Shown here piece by piece: positions 22,761 through 51,300 of a stretch of DNA of 64,000 bases (positions are counted from its first letter, which is position 1; each line of letters opens with the position of its first letter). The stretch is from Struthio camelus. Its lineage: Eukaryota > Chordata > Aves > Struthioniformes > Struthionidae. The position numbers were made by a program, and so were the translations under genes. The notes under the pieces were generated by a model. The model had not been told where the DNA came from. It made no database searches and was given only the letters and a program-made list of their open reading frames with translations. The stretch covers positions 7,305,906 through 7,369,905 of the forward strand of contig NC_090968.1 of NCBI RefSeq assembly GCF_040807025.1. The letters are read 5' to 3'.

Positions 22761-25085
22761 CGCTTGCAACCAGGGGGGAAAAACTGAGGGCAGCAAGGCC
22801 CGCTCCTGCCGGGGCGTCCTGCGTTTTTGGGTGCTCAGCACAGAGCCCCCGTGGGGAGATTTGTCCATGCTGAATGCATTGACCTCCGCCTTGGATCTGT
22901 GCCTTAAGGAGCTGCTAGCAAATGTGTGGGGAGGATTTGGGATCCTTGGTTCATTAGAGCTTGTTCCTCTGACGGTGTCTTTTTTATAGGGCGAGATGAG
23001 GAAATTTAACCTTGTTGTTTCCAGCCTGCCTTTCAACAGGTTAATTATTTCATTAAGGCCAATGTCTGGAATTAGCAGGCGTTAGTTGTTGGGCTCTTCC
23101 TACACCATCTCTGTCTCATGTGTCAGTCACCAGATAGACGTTGGGAGGGCGAATTCTGGAAACTCCTTTGCCAGGCCAGGTGAAAGGAAGTAGCGCTGGT
23201 TGTTGTTGCAGCTAGTGGTTGCACCAGGGATGTCTCATAGCTGCGTGGTGGGAGCTGAAATAGGGACGGTTGTCCTGCGTCCCAGGCAGCACGAGGCACC
23301 TGGGGCTGGCAGACTCAGACCTGAGGGAGGAGGAGGAGGTGTCGTGACTGTCTGCAGGAGCAGCAGGCTGTGTTGCACAGCGCGGCGCTGAGGGGATGCC
23401 TCCAGCCAGTGCTGCTGTGATTCTTTCACTATCTAGTCTATGCATTGCTTTGTCTTTCTGCTGTCAGATTTTCATGGATAATGCTCCTGTTGCTGCAGTT
23501 TTTCAATGAGTGCCAGGAGCAGGATAGAAAAGGGCATGGGCCGCTGCAATAGTGCAGTGCAGAACCGCCAGCCTGGGTGAACTTCCTGGAAAGTCTGGCT
23601 GTGTAACCGCACGTACAGCCTTTGAGCCAGTGCTAACTGCATAAAGGGGTCTGAATACCATTTGGATGACTCCCTCGATGTCCTGCTTCTTCCTGGTAAG
23701 CTGCCCCATTTTGGGTGAAATGCAACAGCCTAGCTGTATCTTGGAAGACAGGGGAGAGGGTGTTTGTCATCCTGTTTTGCTGTAAACCTGCCTCTGTAGC
23801 TTAATTGCTCATGTCATCTCATTAACTGAGCCAGAAGAGGTTTGTCTGTTCTTTTTTGGCGGGATATTATGACTGTTTTCACATCTGAAAATGCTGAGAA
23901 GACAGTCACTTCAGAAGCTAGGAAAGGGAAGAATCCTAGAAGCCCTGAGAACCTCGGCCTCTGATGCACTTCACTGCGAGATGACATAAGTTCATAAATG
24001 GGCTATAGTAATGAGATCCTAGGGGCCTACTTCAGTGCAATGCTTGGGAAATTCTTTAGGTTATTGTTGGACGGCAGATTAGCTTCCATGAATCAGATGC
24101 AGGCATCTCCCATAAATCGTAGCTTCATATGCTCAGTTCCATTATGATGTCCATAATGTTTCCCTAATGGATGTAATCTGAAGTTAAAGTGCCTTCCACG
24201 TTGCTAGGCCTTCAGGGATTCATTAGCACTTCTAAATGATTATGATTTTCTGTGAGGTCCTTCTTGCATTTAGTCTTTATTCTCTTCCTCAGTTTTAGTC
24301 TTGTGTCCTTCCTATAGCAAAGACAAGCCTGGATCTTGCATAAAAAGAATTGTGACTTTGAACGTAAAAGAACTGTATAAACAGTAAGCATTAATGCAAA
24401 AGTGAGCTTTTTCCAGCCCTCCTGGAGTTCCTTAGCGGGAGGACCAAATGCCTACATGCTGATGGAGCTGGAGATGCTATTTTTATCCTTTTCCTATGGA
24501 AGAGTGAAATTCTCAGTGGCTGCAAGGAGACAGACAGTTCATGTCCTGTAGGCAAGGGGCTATGATGAGAGAGGGAGCCTGTCTGGGAGGAGACCCAGCT
24601 CCGGAGGTGTGGCCCTACGCCCAGAGCAGAGTTAGGGAAGATTCCCGCTTTTGTGCCACTGGAGGAGAGCTCAGTCTGGAAGGCAGAGTTTGGAGTGATT
24701 GTTATCTCCTGTGCCCAATGATTTTGCATATCCAAGTGCAATCTGAGGTCGGCTTGCACAGAAGAGTTGAGCTGGTTTGAATACTTTCAGTCGAGCCTGT
24801 ATTAATTGAGGATGGCAAGGGGGAATTAAGGAGTCGCAGTATCTGTCCTGTGGCATCCAGCCCTGCAGCACAAGAGGAGCTGGGAGGACCCATCCCTGAA
24901 CTATCCACAAAAGCCAGCCAGATGTCATACCACACCTCAGTTCCTTTCTCATCCCTTTCATAAGCACAGATCTCTGCACTTTTATTAGCAGCAGGAAGAG
25001 GAGGTGATTTCTGAGGCCTGATCTGAGCTTACTGGTTCAGCTGAAGTTCTTGGGAATCTGCTTAATCTGTATCCTCTCCTCCCCT

Positions 25086-25111
25086 CCCCCCCCCCCCCCC
25101 AAAAAAAAAAA
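25086..25111. repeat. Poly-C tract joined to poly-A tract
   Basis: About 15 C residues are followed directly by 11 A residues in PLEKHA2 intron 1. The rest of the intron (22424-27302) is unique sequence, AT-rich around 23750-24400 and GC-rich at 25500-27100, with no recognised exon. Confidence 0.85.
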
Positions 25112-27307
25112 GAGTAAAGTAAGCTTCTCTTATGCAAAGTGCCTACAACCTTTGCATCAGGGCAAATGTGCTGTTTTAAAACAATCCCTCCTCCTGAAGT
25201 GATGATTTCTCTCTTAGCAAAGCCGTGACACCCCTGCCCAAAATGCTGATGCTAAAACTCAGAGATCCTAACAGCATAACAGTCGACTTGTTCTCTGTCA
25301 TCTCTACCTTGCAACTGCACCGCAGCTCTTGCATAACACCTGCCTCTCGGTGCCCCACTCCACTGCAGCTTTTCAGCTCAGAAATAGCATTTCCTCCTTT
25401 TCTGCATGAGATCTTTTATTTGTGCTGCCTCCTCTTGTGGCACCTGCCCCACCTCCTATTTGACCAGACAAACCAAACCAAGTCCAGCTTGCTCCCTTTC
25501 CGTAACCGCTGCCTTTGCCCTGCTGCGAGCCGTGGGGACGGGGGCTCCCTGCCTGGGCGAGGGGCGTGCTCCGCCGGCCCCGCACACGCGGGGGATGGCA
25601 AGGAGGGGATGGCAAGGCCGTGGAGCCCCCCGGCGAGGGGTCATCTCCATTGCACGAGGCGCTCAAGGGTTTGGCTCCCTGGCACTCGCAGCCTGCTCCC
25701 CCGCTCGCCTCGTGCCGGGGAGGTGTGAGCCGCTACCAAATTAAAGCAGTGGCAACATGCACCCGCTCCCACTGACTCAAAGGGGCCACCGCTGCCGTGG
25801 GGTCCCCCGGCGCCCACGAGGATGCGAGTATCGCCCGTTGGCTGCTGCCCTCCGCGGTGCTCTCCAGTCGGGCGCTGTCTTTCTGCCCGCTCTGGGCTGT
25901 CGCGCTCCCGTGTCCGCGCCGCAGCAGGCTCTGGCAGGGCACTTCTCCGAGCGGCCCCTCCTCGTGGAAGGGCTCCTGGTTCTGCAGAGGGAGGATTTTG
26001 GCTGCCCGGGAGGCCGGGGGTTGCAGCCTGGCGCTGCTCCTTTGCAGCCTGCTACGGCGGCAGAGGTGAGCTCTGCGGGCGAGGAGGGCAGCGCTGGAAG
26101 GTGATGAGCCTGGAGCACTTGGTGTCGTGGCTTTACCCCGCGGAGATTGGTCACTGTTTTCCCTGCTGACTCTGCATCCTGGCTGTGCATATTTTCTGCT
26201 GGAGTTGCAGATTGTTTTCCATTTCCTGGGAGTGTGCTGGACTCTCTCGAGCGCGCAGGCCATTTCGGGATTATTTTCTGCTGCTGGTTCCCAGGGGCCA
26301 AGTGCTTTGTTTCTCATGTCAGACCCTTGTCGCTTCCCTGTTCTGTCTGGCTGGGCTGCCCTCGGTCACGGGGCCGCTCTGAGCTGTTGAGCCCCCTGGA
26401 GGGGGTCCGGCGGGAGGCGAGCACCGCTGGGACGGGGCTGGGAGGTCCAGGTGGCCGTGGCGCGGGGACGGGCCTGCGGGAGAGGCTGGGAGAGCTGCCC
26501 GTGAGCCGCGCGGGCCGGCTGGCTGGCGGCGGCGGCTGCTCAGTGCGGTGCAGTGATTGAGTCCATCTGCAGTTTCCCGAAGCTCCCCAGTGCCCAAACT
26601 CCTGCAGTTCCTCAGCTGAGCTATTTCAGTTCTGTTCCCTTGCTTGCTTGATTTGTCGCCCTCCTGCACGCACCCAGGGCCTCGCGCTGGCACCCCCTTC
26701 TTGTCCCAAAAGCGTGCTTGGTGACCTCTGTGCTCATCCGGCAGCTTTTGCGCAGCGGGAGTACACGATGGCCGCGGTTTCGTTTTGCTTTTAACGTGTT
26801 AAGCCATGTGCGTTGGAGGCCTAGGAGAGGCAGCGGGAAGGCTGGATGGGAGTTTGGAGGCAGTGCAAGGAGGGGGACGTGCAGGCAGCTCCTCCGGCTG
26901 CCATGGGACGTGGTGCGGTGGGCCAGGAGCGGAGCCTCCGACCCCCTCTGCAGCCGCGCGTGCTCCGGGAGCCCTCCCCGCGGCGCGGTCCGCGGCTCTC
27001 GGCCAGGGAGCGGTGCACACCGCCGGGGAGGTGGGACGCGTCCGTGCGAATGCCTCGGGTTGCCGTGAGGGAAGCCGGCGAGGTGCTCGCTTGGATCCGC
27101 TCTAGCGGGTTCTCTCTTCCTTCTCCCTCTTGGCATCTTTCTGCCGCGCGCTCGAGTACGAGCTGAGCGCCTGAGCTGTCGCCCTGGTACTTCTGGTGCA
27201 AATGAATTGAAATGAGTGTAAATGCGGGAGCAGCTGGGGGGGAGCTGGGGTGGCTGCGGGGGCAGAGCACCCACCTCTCCCCTGCGATGTCTGTCTCCGC
27301 AGGGTGA

Positions 27308-42096
<14,789 letters not shown>

Positions 42097-45000
42097 TGCG
42101 GCGCAGAGCCACACCGTGGCTCCTCTCGCCGCCTCCTCTCCCGCCTGTAACGGGGCTCCCTGGTGCGAGCTGGGCACGGGGATGCTGTGGCTCCCGCGCG
42201 ACGGCCCGGGGGCCGGTTCGCTCATGGCACGTAGCACCCGGGCACGCAGGACTTTTGCCGTGCCGTGTCCTTAGCTCTCTGTGTTGTCTGGGCTGGAAAA
42301 GCTGGTCTCCTCAGTACTTCTGCTGATGTGTCTGCTCAGTGCTTTGGACCAAATTTATCCAGTTACCTTTATGGGGATGAAATTGGCCTGTTTCCTCCAC
42401 TGTAGCTCGCTCTTGTAATACAAGATTCAGCCAGACCCGCTTGCTTGATGTCCTTGCTCTTCCAGAAGGAAGCGAGGACTCATTTTCCTGATAGCCCCTA
42501 AGATTTTAGCCCTTTGGCGTCCCAGCAAGCCTGATAGAGGCTGGCTGCAGAAGCAATTTGCAACCGAGGTAGTTCTTTACATGTTTTGGAAAGCTGCTGC
42601 TGCACAGGGCGACCTTGCATGCGTTTTGTGCCTCCGTCGTTATTTCTTTATAAAGTGAGAAGCCTAAGGTCCCTGGCATTGCCTGGCAGAAGTGTGTCCT
42701 TTTCAGCAAATGCATAATTTCCCTGAAAAGGCAAACCTGGAGGACGCATAGCAGGAGATTTCAGAAGTGTGAAGGGAGAGTGAGGTGGCCTTGCTTGTTT
42801 TTAGCAGTAGAACATGTATCTCCCCTTTCATGCTGCTCGCTCTTCCCCAAACAGTCCGGATACAGAGCCAGGGAGACACACCACCACATTGCTGCATTCA
42901 CAAAAAGAAAAAGCACTGCAACTTCAATATTGACATCTTTTTTCTAGGAGACCAGCTCTTTACACTGCCTGACTAATGGTATATTAACAGATCTGTTTTC
43001 TTTTAATTAATTCTTTTTATATCTGTGGCCATTGTATCATGTTAAACTCTGGCAGACTCCATGGTCAGGAGCCTAGGAAAACTTTATTGGTACTTTTAAA
43101 ATGTGAGTCAAGGTTAGGACCACTTCTTGGCAGACTGCAAGTGTAACAGTGACTATAGGTAACAAGATTATTCTCAGGTATATTTTCAGTTTTGCACTGC
43201 ATACATTTGGGCACCAAAAATATTACATGCCTGAATGGTGAAGTGCTTTTAACAAGAAGTAATGAAAGCAGAGGATTTAAATGAAACTTGGAAGACTTGT
43301 CCAACCAACTTGCCTGTTACCTGACTTGAAATGAAAATGAGCAGAACTTTTTTAAGCAATGTGAACTTCTCATTTCCATAACCAAATAAGCTCATATATG
43401 AGGTGTGACAAACAGTGCATAGAAAATTCAAGTATTCCATAAGCAGAGAGTTGTCTGAAATCTTCACCCATAAAAGGTGTGTATAATATCTGGGATACTG
43501 AGAGATAGCACACCTTTGCTGTCCTTGCTCCCTGTGAGGGGTTTTAACGGTAGTTTATGTTGCTGTGACTCTGTGAAAGCTGCATCGAGCCTATCCAGGC
43601 ATACGTGCTGCTTCAGCCTTGCTTTGAGGGCTCTTGTTCAGGCCTGAACCTCACCCAGAATGAAAGGTTATGCCTACCTTTTGTTCTGAATTGAGCAGGT
43701 GCTCTCCCATGCTCACTTGAACCAAGCTGCCAGAATAAGGAGCGTGTGCTGGCATGTTGTGCGTGTACTGAGGAAAGTAGCATACACTCAGGTATAGAAA
43801 AGCCTTCACCCAGAATTGCGGTTAATTGAAAAAAACATAAGTGAAGGCATCCCTTACTTTAACGTACTGCAAAGTGCCCTGCAGATTCCAGGCATTCCTA
43901 GCTGCTCTGCCACGTGCGTGCCTGGAAACCGGTCCTTGGGGGCAGAAGGCAGGGGCTGGAATAGCAGCTCTCCTTGTTAGGTGCCTGTGCCCTGAGCGAG
44001 GCTAGAGGAGATGCCTGCAGGCTCAGGGATGCATGGGGCCCTGCTAGCACGCATGTGAGGTCTCTGAATAAGCTGGCATTGTCCCTGCTGGGGAGCTCAG
44101 ATGGACTTCCTTGTCCTGTGTCAGACATGGACATGCTCTTTGCCATCTCAAATCTATTCCGACTGATAAATGGAGGTGGCAGGTGTTGGAATTGCACTGC
44201 AGGCTTAGTAGCACATGGCGCCGTCTAGAGTTAACAAGGCTTTCCTTTATTGTGCGCTAGTTGTCCTTTTCTGTTATTACATGTTCTGTACTCTGCAAAA
44301 TCTGCTTAACATGCTCCCCAGAAGCAAAAAATCTGATTTGTTCCTGTCCTTTTCAGGTTTCCAGCTGTTTAACAACCACGCTTCAGCCTAGTTCGGACTC
44401 AGTCTGGGACTGAGCGGAGCTTTATCACGGTTGAGCTCCGAGGCATTGATTAGGCCTGATTCATCTCATAACGAGATTAAAACCTCATCTTCCTGCTTCA
44501 ATCTCTTTTGGTGTCTGAAGGACTGCTTATCCAGCCAAGCTCTGCTGGAAGTCTAGATAAAGAGATGTTGAAACGTGGCTCAGTGTGGTTGCTAAACGGG
44601 ATGGAAAGCCTGAACAGAGAGCTGTGGTGTCTTGGGTACAGACGGCTTTTGCAAGTTGCCTGTCTCTGGGATGGGTAAGGTTTGGGCCTTCTGCTAAGAG
44701 CTACACCTGGAGACAAGGCTCCAGAGAGGAATTTTATAGCTTTGCCATGCTCTGCGTTTTTTCCCCCCCTCATCTCTTCATGCCAGTCCTGTATCAAACA
44801 TGCTGCTGTTACAGAAATCATGTTTACAGCCAAGGAGTGACCTTGCAATGGAACAGAATTTTAAGATTGTTTTGCAGCCCTGGCCCATGCTCACATTTTC
44901 AAAGCCAAGATAAGGTCGGGGATGCGTTGCTCTAGGGAAGAGAGGACCCTTCTCGGATGCTGTAGTGATACCTGGAGAAGGTCGACAACGACATGACTAG

Positions 45001-46390
45001 ATTCAGTCTCAGCGTCATTGCGTTTTTTTTTGTGTTCACAGAAGCAGTTGACCAGCATATGATTTGATAGTGTTATGTTATCGGATTGCATTATTTTGCT
45101 TCCCCATGTTTCTGTTTAGTTCATGGAGAAGCAACGAAAGGTACACTTTAGATAGCCTGTGTAATATAGTAAATAAGGCCTCCCAAATTCTTAAGGTAAA
45201 AGTGGCTTAGTGTGGAGATGCTGGAAAAACCTTGAAACTATGAGAATGAGTGGGAATCAATGCAAATGGTACAGGGAGAATGTTAATATTTGTTATTTAA
45301 TTGTAGAAAACTAGGTTTTGCTATTGCTTTTCCTTTCCTTTTTGCTTTATTTGCACTAGTGTTTGAAATCTTTTTCTTTTGGCTGACCTGCTATTTGGCT
45401 AGTAAAATGTTCTGTTCCAAAAAACTTTTAACAATTTGGTATGACTATAAATCATAAAGTTAGAGCATTTAGTGATATCAGTGCTCTGACCTCATTTCTG
45501 GAAAACATGAAGTACATAGGGACTATGGTTAATTTGTGCTTGGCTTCAAAAACATGAAGTATTGAGTATTTTTGTTGCTTTATAATTGCAAAGTTTCCTC
45601 GGGCCTGGGATGGTAAAGCTGAAGCCTGTTGCACAACTATGGTTAATTATCCAGGAGGAGAAACTACAGTGGCTCCAGTGTTATTGCAACATTATTGTTT
45701 CTCTTCTTTCCACCCTCCCTGCATCTTCAGGACAGCATAAAGGCCTCAATGATAGCACAGGAGTGTGAGATTAAAACAAATGTGCTCAAAGTTGATCCAT
45801 ATTCCAAACCAATCCATAATGCCCTTTTGCAGGCATTACGTGCACCCCTGCTGTCTCTTGCAGAAGAGGAATTTCTCTCCCCTCCCTCCCCATCCTCAAA
45901 GGACCAGACAGTAATGCTAGCAGTGAACAGCCAGACCTCGATGGAGCTTTGCAGCGTTCTTTTAAAGGAACTGTTATCACTTGCACTGTGTGTTTGCATC
46001 GCAGTAATCTTGCTTATGGATGAATGCATAGCCCCAGTAGCTACCCCTGGGTCTTGCACAGGCCCTTCTGAGAGTGATTCACTATGAGTGATCCCTGCTT
46101 TTGTAGACAGATGAGTGTAGATTTAAGGTAACTTGTATGGAAAGAATGATGTGAGAAATGGGTTTGCTCTTTTATATGAAAACTCCAAAATGGCTCCAGC
46201 CATTTCCGTATGTACTGGCTATGTATTTCAAGTGCTCTTACAGACCAGGGTACCTCGCAGCGGGCGATGCTCCACCTAACTCTCGTGGTGTTAATTACCT
46301 GCATCCCACCCTTTTGCATGTAGATGCTGGCTGCCAGGAGATGAAACTCCTTTTTTCCCCTGTGTTTTTAAATAAAGAATGAAATCGAAG
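42097..46390 (+). other. PLEKHA2: Probable PLEKHA2 3' UTR
   Basis: After the TAA the sequence shifts from GC-rich to AT-rich, and I see no new exon or promoter before the first canonical AATAAA at 46371. A 3' UTR of about 4.3 kb is inferred. An ATTAAA near 44476 could give a shorter form. No recognised gene lies in the interval on either strand. Confidence 0.5.
46371..46376 (+). terminator. PLEKHA2: Polyadenylation signal AATAAA, probably PLEKHA2
   Basis: This canonical AATAAA follows a T-rich stretch and is the first such hexamer I see after the PLEKHA2 stop. Assignment is by position. Confidence 0.5.
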
Positions 46391-47624
46391 TAGCTTTTCC
46401 AGACAGTCTGTTGGCATTATGTGTTTTGGGTTGCAATTCCTCAGGGGGCTGAACGCTGCCTCTGCCAGGGGAACAGGGCACAGCAGCTGCAGCAGAGCCT
46501 CCGTACCCCTGATGCCAAGAAGCAGTGACCGTGCTCTCAAGAAACAGTGAAGAAAGACCATACTGTTTTTCAGGTGGGATCCAGAGGGGCCTGCTTTCAG
46601 GGCTGGGTTATGAACAGGCTGGGTTTTTACTGCGCAGCATTGTTTTCACCATCCTCTAGAGTAGCACTGGGTTGCTAATATAGCCCTATGTGATTTTGCC
46701 TAACTGTAGCGGGAGTGAATGAAGTACCTGTGTCCTAGGGCTCTGTAGGATAAATCAGGTGATTCTGTCCTGCCCCAAGGGAGGGCAGAAACCCTCTCCC
46801 AAAGCTGAGTGACGAGAATGGTCCTGGTAGGCCTTAATGATGGTACGTGGAGCTGCAAAAATAATTTCTGGCATCTTTTGTCTCATGCTGTGAGATTCTG
46901 ATTGAGTGTTGGAAAATGGTGAAAATCAAAGTGGGCCCTGCGATAAAGCAGCCACGTACAACTGCGGTCCGTCCAAGGGTGCTCTGGCCGAAGCGCAGCG
47001 AGCTCAGCAAAGCCTGGGTAAGCACAGATGGGCTCCCAGCTCTGCATCCGGCAGCTCCCAGAGGGGCAAGCAGCTGGCCGCCAGCCAGGTGGCTGACTGA
47101 TTTTTCCCAGAGATAAAGCACTGGGGGGCAAGGAGAGAATGAATGACCCTCAGTAATCTGATGGTCCCCAAAAACTTGCGTGCCTGAGACATGTGCACTG
47201 TCATGCCAGAATCCACAGGTGAGATCTTAGCCCTCGTTTGCTAAGGGTATGCCAAGGGCTTGTGAGGATGCGGCCTCTGCTTTGAAAATGTTTTTGATCT
47301 TATTTGCAGCTCTACTAGAAAACGAGGGGATAAATACTATAACTGGGTGAGAATTTGAGAACCGCTCTTTGCTCCTAGAGCATATATTTTGTAGAGGAAA
47401 CTGATATGCTGGAGTGAAAACTTTCCATCTCCAGGCAGTGTGTGTCCTCGGAGCCTGAGGTACAAGTTTAATTGCTGTTAAGAAGGTAGCTCCAGTGTTG
47501 TTTCTCTTGAGCTCTTCCATAGGTAAGAGTCCCCCAGTAAAACTCTTCATTTATACCTTTTTTTCTTTAAATATCACATTTTCCAGTAAGAGCTGGCCGA
47601 CCATGTTTCTTGTAAACTTTTGCA

Positions 47625-47670
47625 AAGTGTGCTATACTGAACCAGACCAAAGGAGGATCTTTTTATTTTT
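47625..47670 (-). mobile_element. Short CR1-like relic (tentative)
   Basis: GTGCTATACTGAACCAGACCAAAGGA resembles, inverted, the phrase found at the 3' end of old sauropsid CR1 elements (CATACTGGATCAGACCAAAGG). Only about 40 bases are recognisable. The surrounding 46391-48300 otherwise holds no identified gene. Confidence 0.35.
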
Positions 47671-48309
47671 TATTTTTTTTTAGGATTACTTGAATAAATT
47701 GATGACTAGACTGAGAAGAAGCCTGTAAAATCACCTTCCCTTTAGATTTGCCTAGGAAACTCCCCCAAGACCATTTGCAGCTAGGGGCATAAACACCATC
47801 TAAATTGAGATGGGAGTAAACTTCTCTGGGTTGTTGTTGGGAACTGTAAAACCATTCTACAGAAACACAGAAAGGCTTAGAAAGCTTCTCATATTTAAGT
47901 TGTGCCATTTGCCAAGAGAGCAAACACTGACTGCCAACACTGATTAGTAGAAGCATTCCTGTGCAATGTGGTGTAAAAGTTTTTGTTTTATTAAACAAGC
48001 TTTTGCAGAACTCAGGACTAGTAGTAATGTTTCTGTTACTTAAAAAAACAAGACAAACAAAAAAGTTTCCTGACGAGTTTCCAGTGCAAATACTGTAGTG
48101 ATGGTTTCTGAGAACTAGAAAGTAAAATCAGTAGGAAATGGAAAATTAGAAAGTGTAGTTGTCAAGTTTTCACTAAGCTAGGGCAGCTAAAATATTCCTA
48201 GCTCTTTTTGCTTTGGAAATTATAGCCCTGAAAATACAGGCATAATGTTAGTCACAGGGAATTCTCTTCAAAACATTGCTTGCAGCTCTTAGTTGCCATA
48301 CATAACAAT

Positions 48310-51300
48310 GAATTCAAACCAGTGAAACTTGCATTGTGCAGAACACCTTACTTGAACCAAGAAGTTCCTGTGTCTGGGATTCGTTATGTCGAAGGATGAC
48401 CTGACCCTCACCAGTGAGGACCAGTATGATACCAAAATCAAGGATGTTGACCACAAGCTGGACATAGCACTGATAAAAGTAGACCCTGATGTCAGTACGG
48501 CTGATCTTGCTGGATGTGATAGATAAACAAACACAAACCGTAAGTTTAAATGTAGAGCTAATATTCGGTAGGAAGGCCTCTTTCCGCCAAAGGAAGGCCA
48601 GAGGAGGCCTTGGGGGCCAGAGTCCCACCACCACCCGTTTTCACCTTCTGGTTTGTGTGGGCACCTGAAGAGAAGGCTTCTCTTCAGAAATTTCAGTAAC
48701 AGCGATCAAATAGTTCTTTTGCTTCCTCTCATGAAGTCTTCTCTCTTGCCTCTCTCTGCTCCCTTTCCCACTGTGAGTGACCAAAAATGAACTCCATGGG
48801 CTGGGCAGTTTGTTGCTGGCATGAGGAAAAGCACGAGACAAATGTTGCCCTTCTGCACAAAGGTAAGTCGTACACGTGGAGTGGGAACAAGCATCATTAA
48901 AAACAGAAACATGAAAATGACTATTTTTGAACCTGCTTTTAAAAGTCTAGCAAGTAACTCCCCCCTTCCCCAGGACGTTTTGTAAGACTGGTTTTCAAGC
49001 TAAGTTCCCCATTAAATTGAATCAGAAGTCTACTTAAAATGAGTGGGCACTCATTAAAAATGAATGTATTGCACTGAAAACATTAAGAGATGATTCACAC
49101 AGTACAGTGATGTACAATCACACCTGTAAGGGCAGCATGATAAAGATTCTTCTCCAACTATAAAGGGAAAGAATGGATAACGTTTCTGGCAGGTGTCTGA
49201 GAGTTCATAAATAATTTTTGGCATGTGTTTTAAATAGCAGAGAGAAGATGAACGTCAGGTGTCATGAACTTTAGTCCTACTGCATGATCAGGCAAGCTAT
49301 ATTGTGAACAGAAGTGCATTACTCTCACCTCGAGAGCATGAAGGGATTATTTTCAAAAGTTCTCCTCTAAAAACAGTGATACTGCGGTATGAAATAACAT
49401 GAGGAGACTGGACTTGCTGTTATCACAATTTGAAAATGTTTTGGGTGGTCTGAGCTGTCTGCTAGTTTACCTCGCATGTTTGTTAAACCAAATTTAACTC
49501 TTTCTCGTGATGTCTTGATGTTGCATCCCTACAGGAGCTATTCGCTCTCTTGTAGCGGGATTGGTTAGCTTTCAGAGAGCTCGTCCTCAAAGATTCAGAG
49601 AAAGCTGTGATCTGAAGGAGCCCTGCAGTGTAAAGATAGCTCCTCCTTTCTGAGTTCAGTGGCTGAACAGTAAATCCCTTGAACCTCAGAGGGCTTAGGA
49701 TTTTGTTTCAGCCTTGACTGTGCCACTTAGCTCCCGTACCAGAGCCCGTTGGCACCAACGATAGCTGGAGGGGTTGGGGTTTAGTGACTATGCAACCAGC
49801 CTCATTGCTCTGGCTTGTCCACAGACTGCTCTGCCTGAGCTGCTGCTGGGAAGCTCCTCCAGCCTCTGAGCTGGAGAGTTTGCCGTTGCGCTCAGCAGTC
49901 CTTTCTCCTTGCAAAACACCATAATGATGGGCATTGGGAGGAGCACACAGTGAGGGTGGTAAGGAGCTCGGCCTGAAGGTCTCAGATGTGGAGTATGCTC
50001 AGACAGATGTTGCTATCAATGTAAGATCAAACTCCAGACGCTTTCCCTGAGGGCTTGGGAACCACAGGCAGCACAGAGTTCTTCGGTCAGATTTAAGTGG
50101 GACTCCTCGCTGCCTAAAGAGTGATGCCCCAGAAATTCCCAGGTTCAGGCTGTGTGATCCACTCTGTAATTAGTAGCAATTGTCTCATGGGCGCCTTGCC
50201 TCTTTGCATTCAAGTCCACGCAGCAATCGCAGCAATACTGCACAGGGAAGTGGCATCCAGGAAGTGTCTGGTCTTAGCTCTTCTTGCTATAATTAAGCTT
50301 CTGAAATAGAGAGAGAACCAGCCACGCTGGCCTAACAACAAGGAGAGGGTTTATGGCTTAGTTTGAACTGCTGTGACACAAGTGGCTCCACAGTAACCAC
50401 AAACTTGTCTCTGCCTGTCACTGAGGGCTGGTGTGGCTCATGAGCAAAGGAGCGGGATCTGCTTTGTGCCCCTCTAATGGAGGAGTGTCATGCTTGCCTG
50501 TATTCCCTTACGTCCTGCAAACCTCTCAGCACTCGCTGTTTGGGGATGCTGTCTCTGATCAAAGACTAGCCCCAGACTCTGGCGAATCAGGTTTCTAATA
50601 AGATTAATACTCTTTTTGCGGTATGGAAGTTCAGGTGGTCCCTTGGTGAATTTGGTAAGTGTCTCTCTTTACTAGCCATCTTTTGACTATTTCTAAAAAG
50701 TCAGTTCCATCTAAAATTTACTACAGTGCATCTTGAGCAGGTTTTTATTGCCTCTGCTGTAGCCATTGATAGAATAAGGATAAAGAAGTGATGGCACGGT
50801 CACCTAAATTTAATCTTAACATGGCACGACCAGTTTCGCTCCTTCATTCACAATGAGAGATTTTCTACAAGAAGCAGCATGAAATTCTCTCCTCCCAAAT
50901 TATCTTTGACATTTTTTCTATTAGCTTTGTACACAAAGGGGATGATAGCAGTGAAGCTCACTTTATGTGAGAATATAATCAGATCTTATGCACATATAAT
51001 CTAACTCCTCACACAATATACAACTCTACAGAATCTAACAAAAATCTAAATTTCTGTATGCATTTGTTGTTAAGTGAAGAAAATAACTGCACTGAGCACA
51101 TTCTTTCCCAAATGCTGGGGAGCCCTTCTTTTAATTTCAGAGCAATTTAAAAACTATCAGCACCTATCATAGAACATTATTTAACTCCTGGAGAGATGCT
51201 TTTATATTGAGACTGAGGGGCAACTGTGAACTCATGGCAGATGGGTGTGAGAGAACAGGAGACTATTGTGTTTCATCTGTGGAAGGGATATATCAACAAG

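Noticed and set aside
21907-22989. A 360-codon plus-strand frame.
   Set aside because: It spans the PLEKHA2 CpG island including the splice donor at 22423, and its product is low-complexity A/R/G/P.
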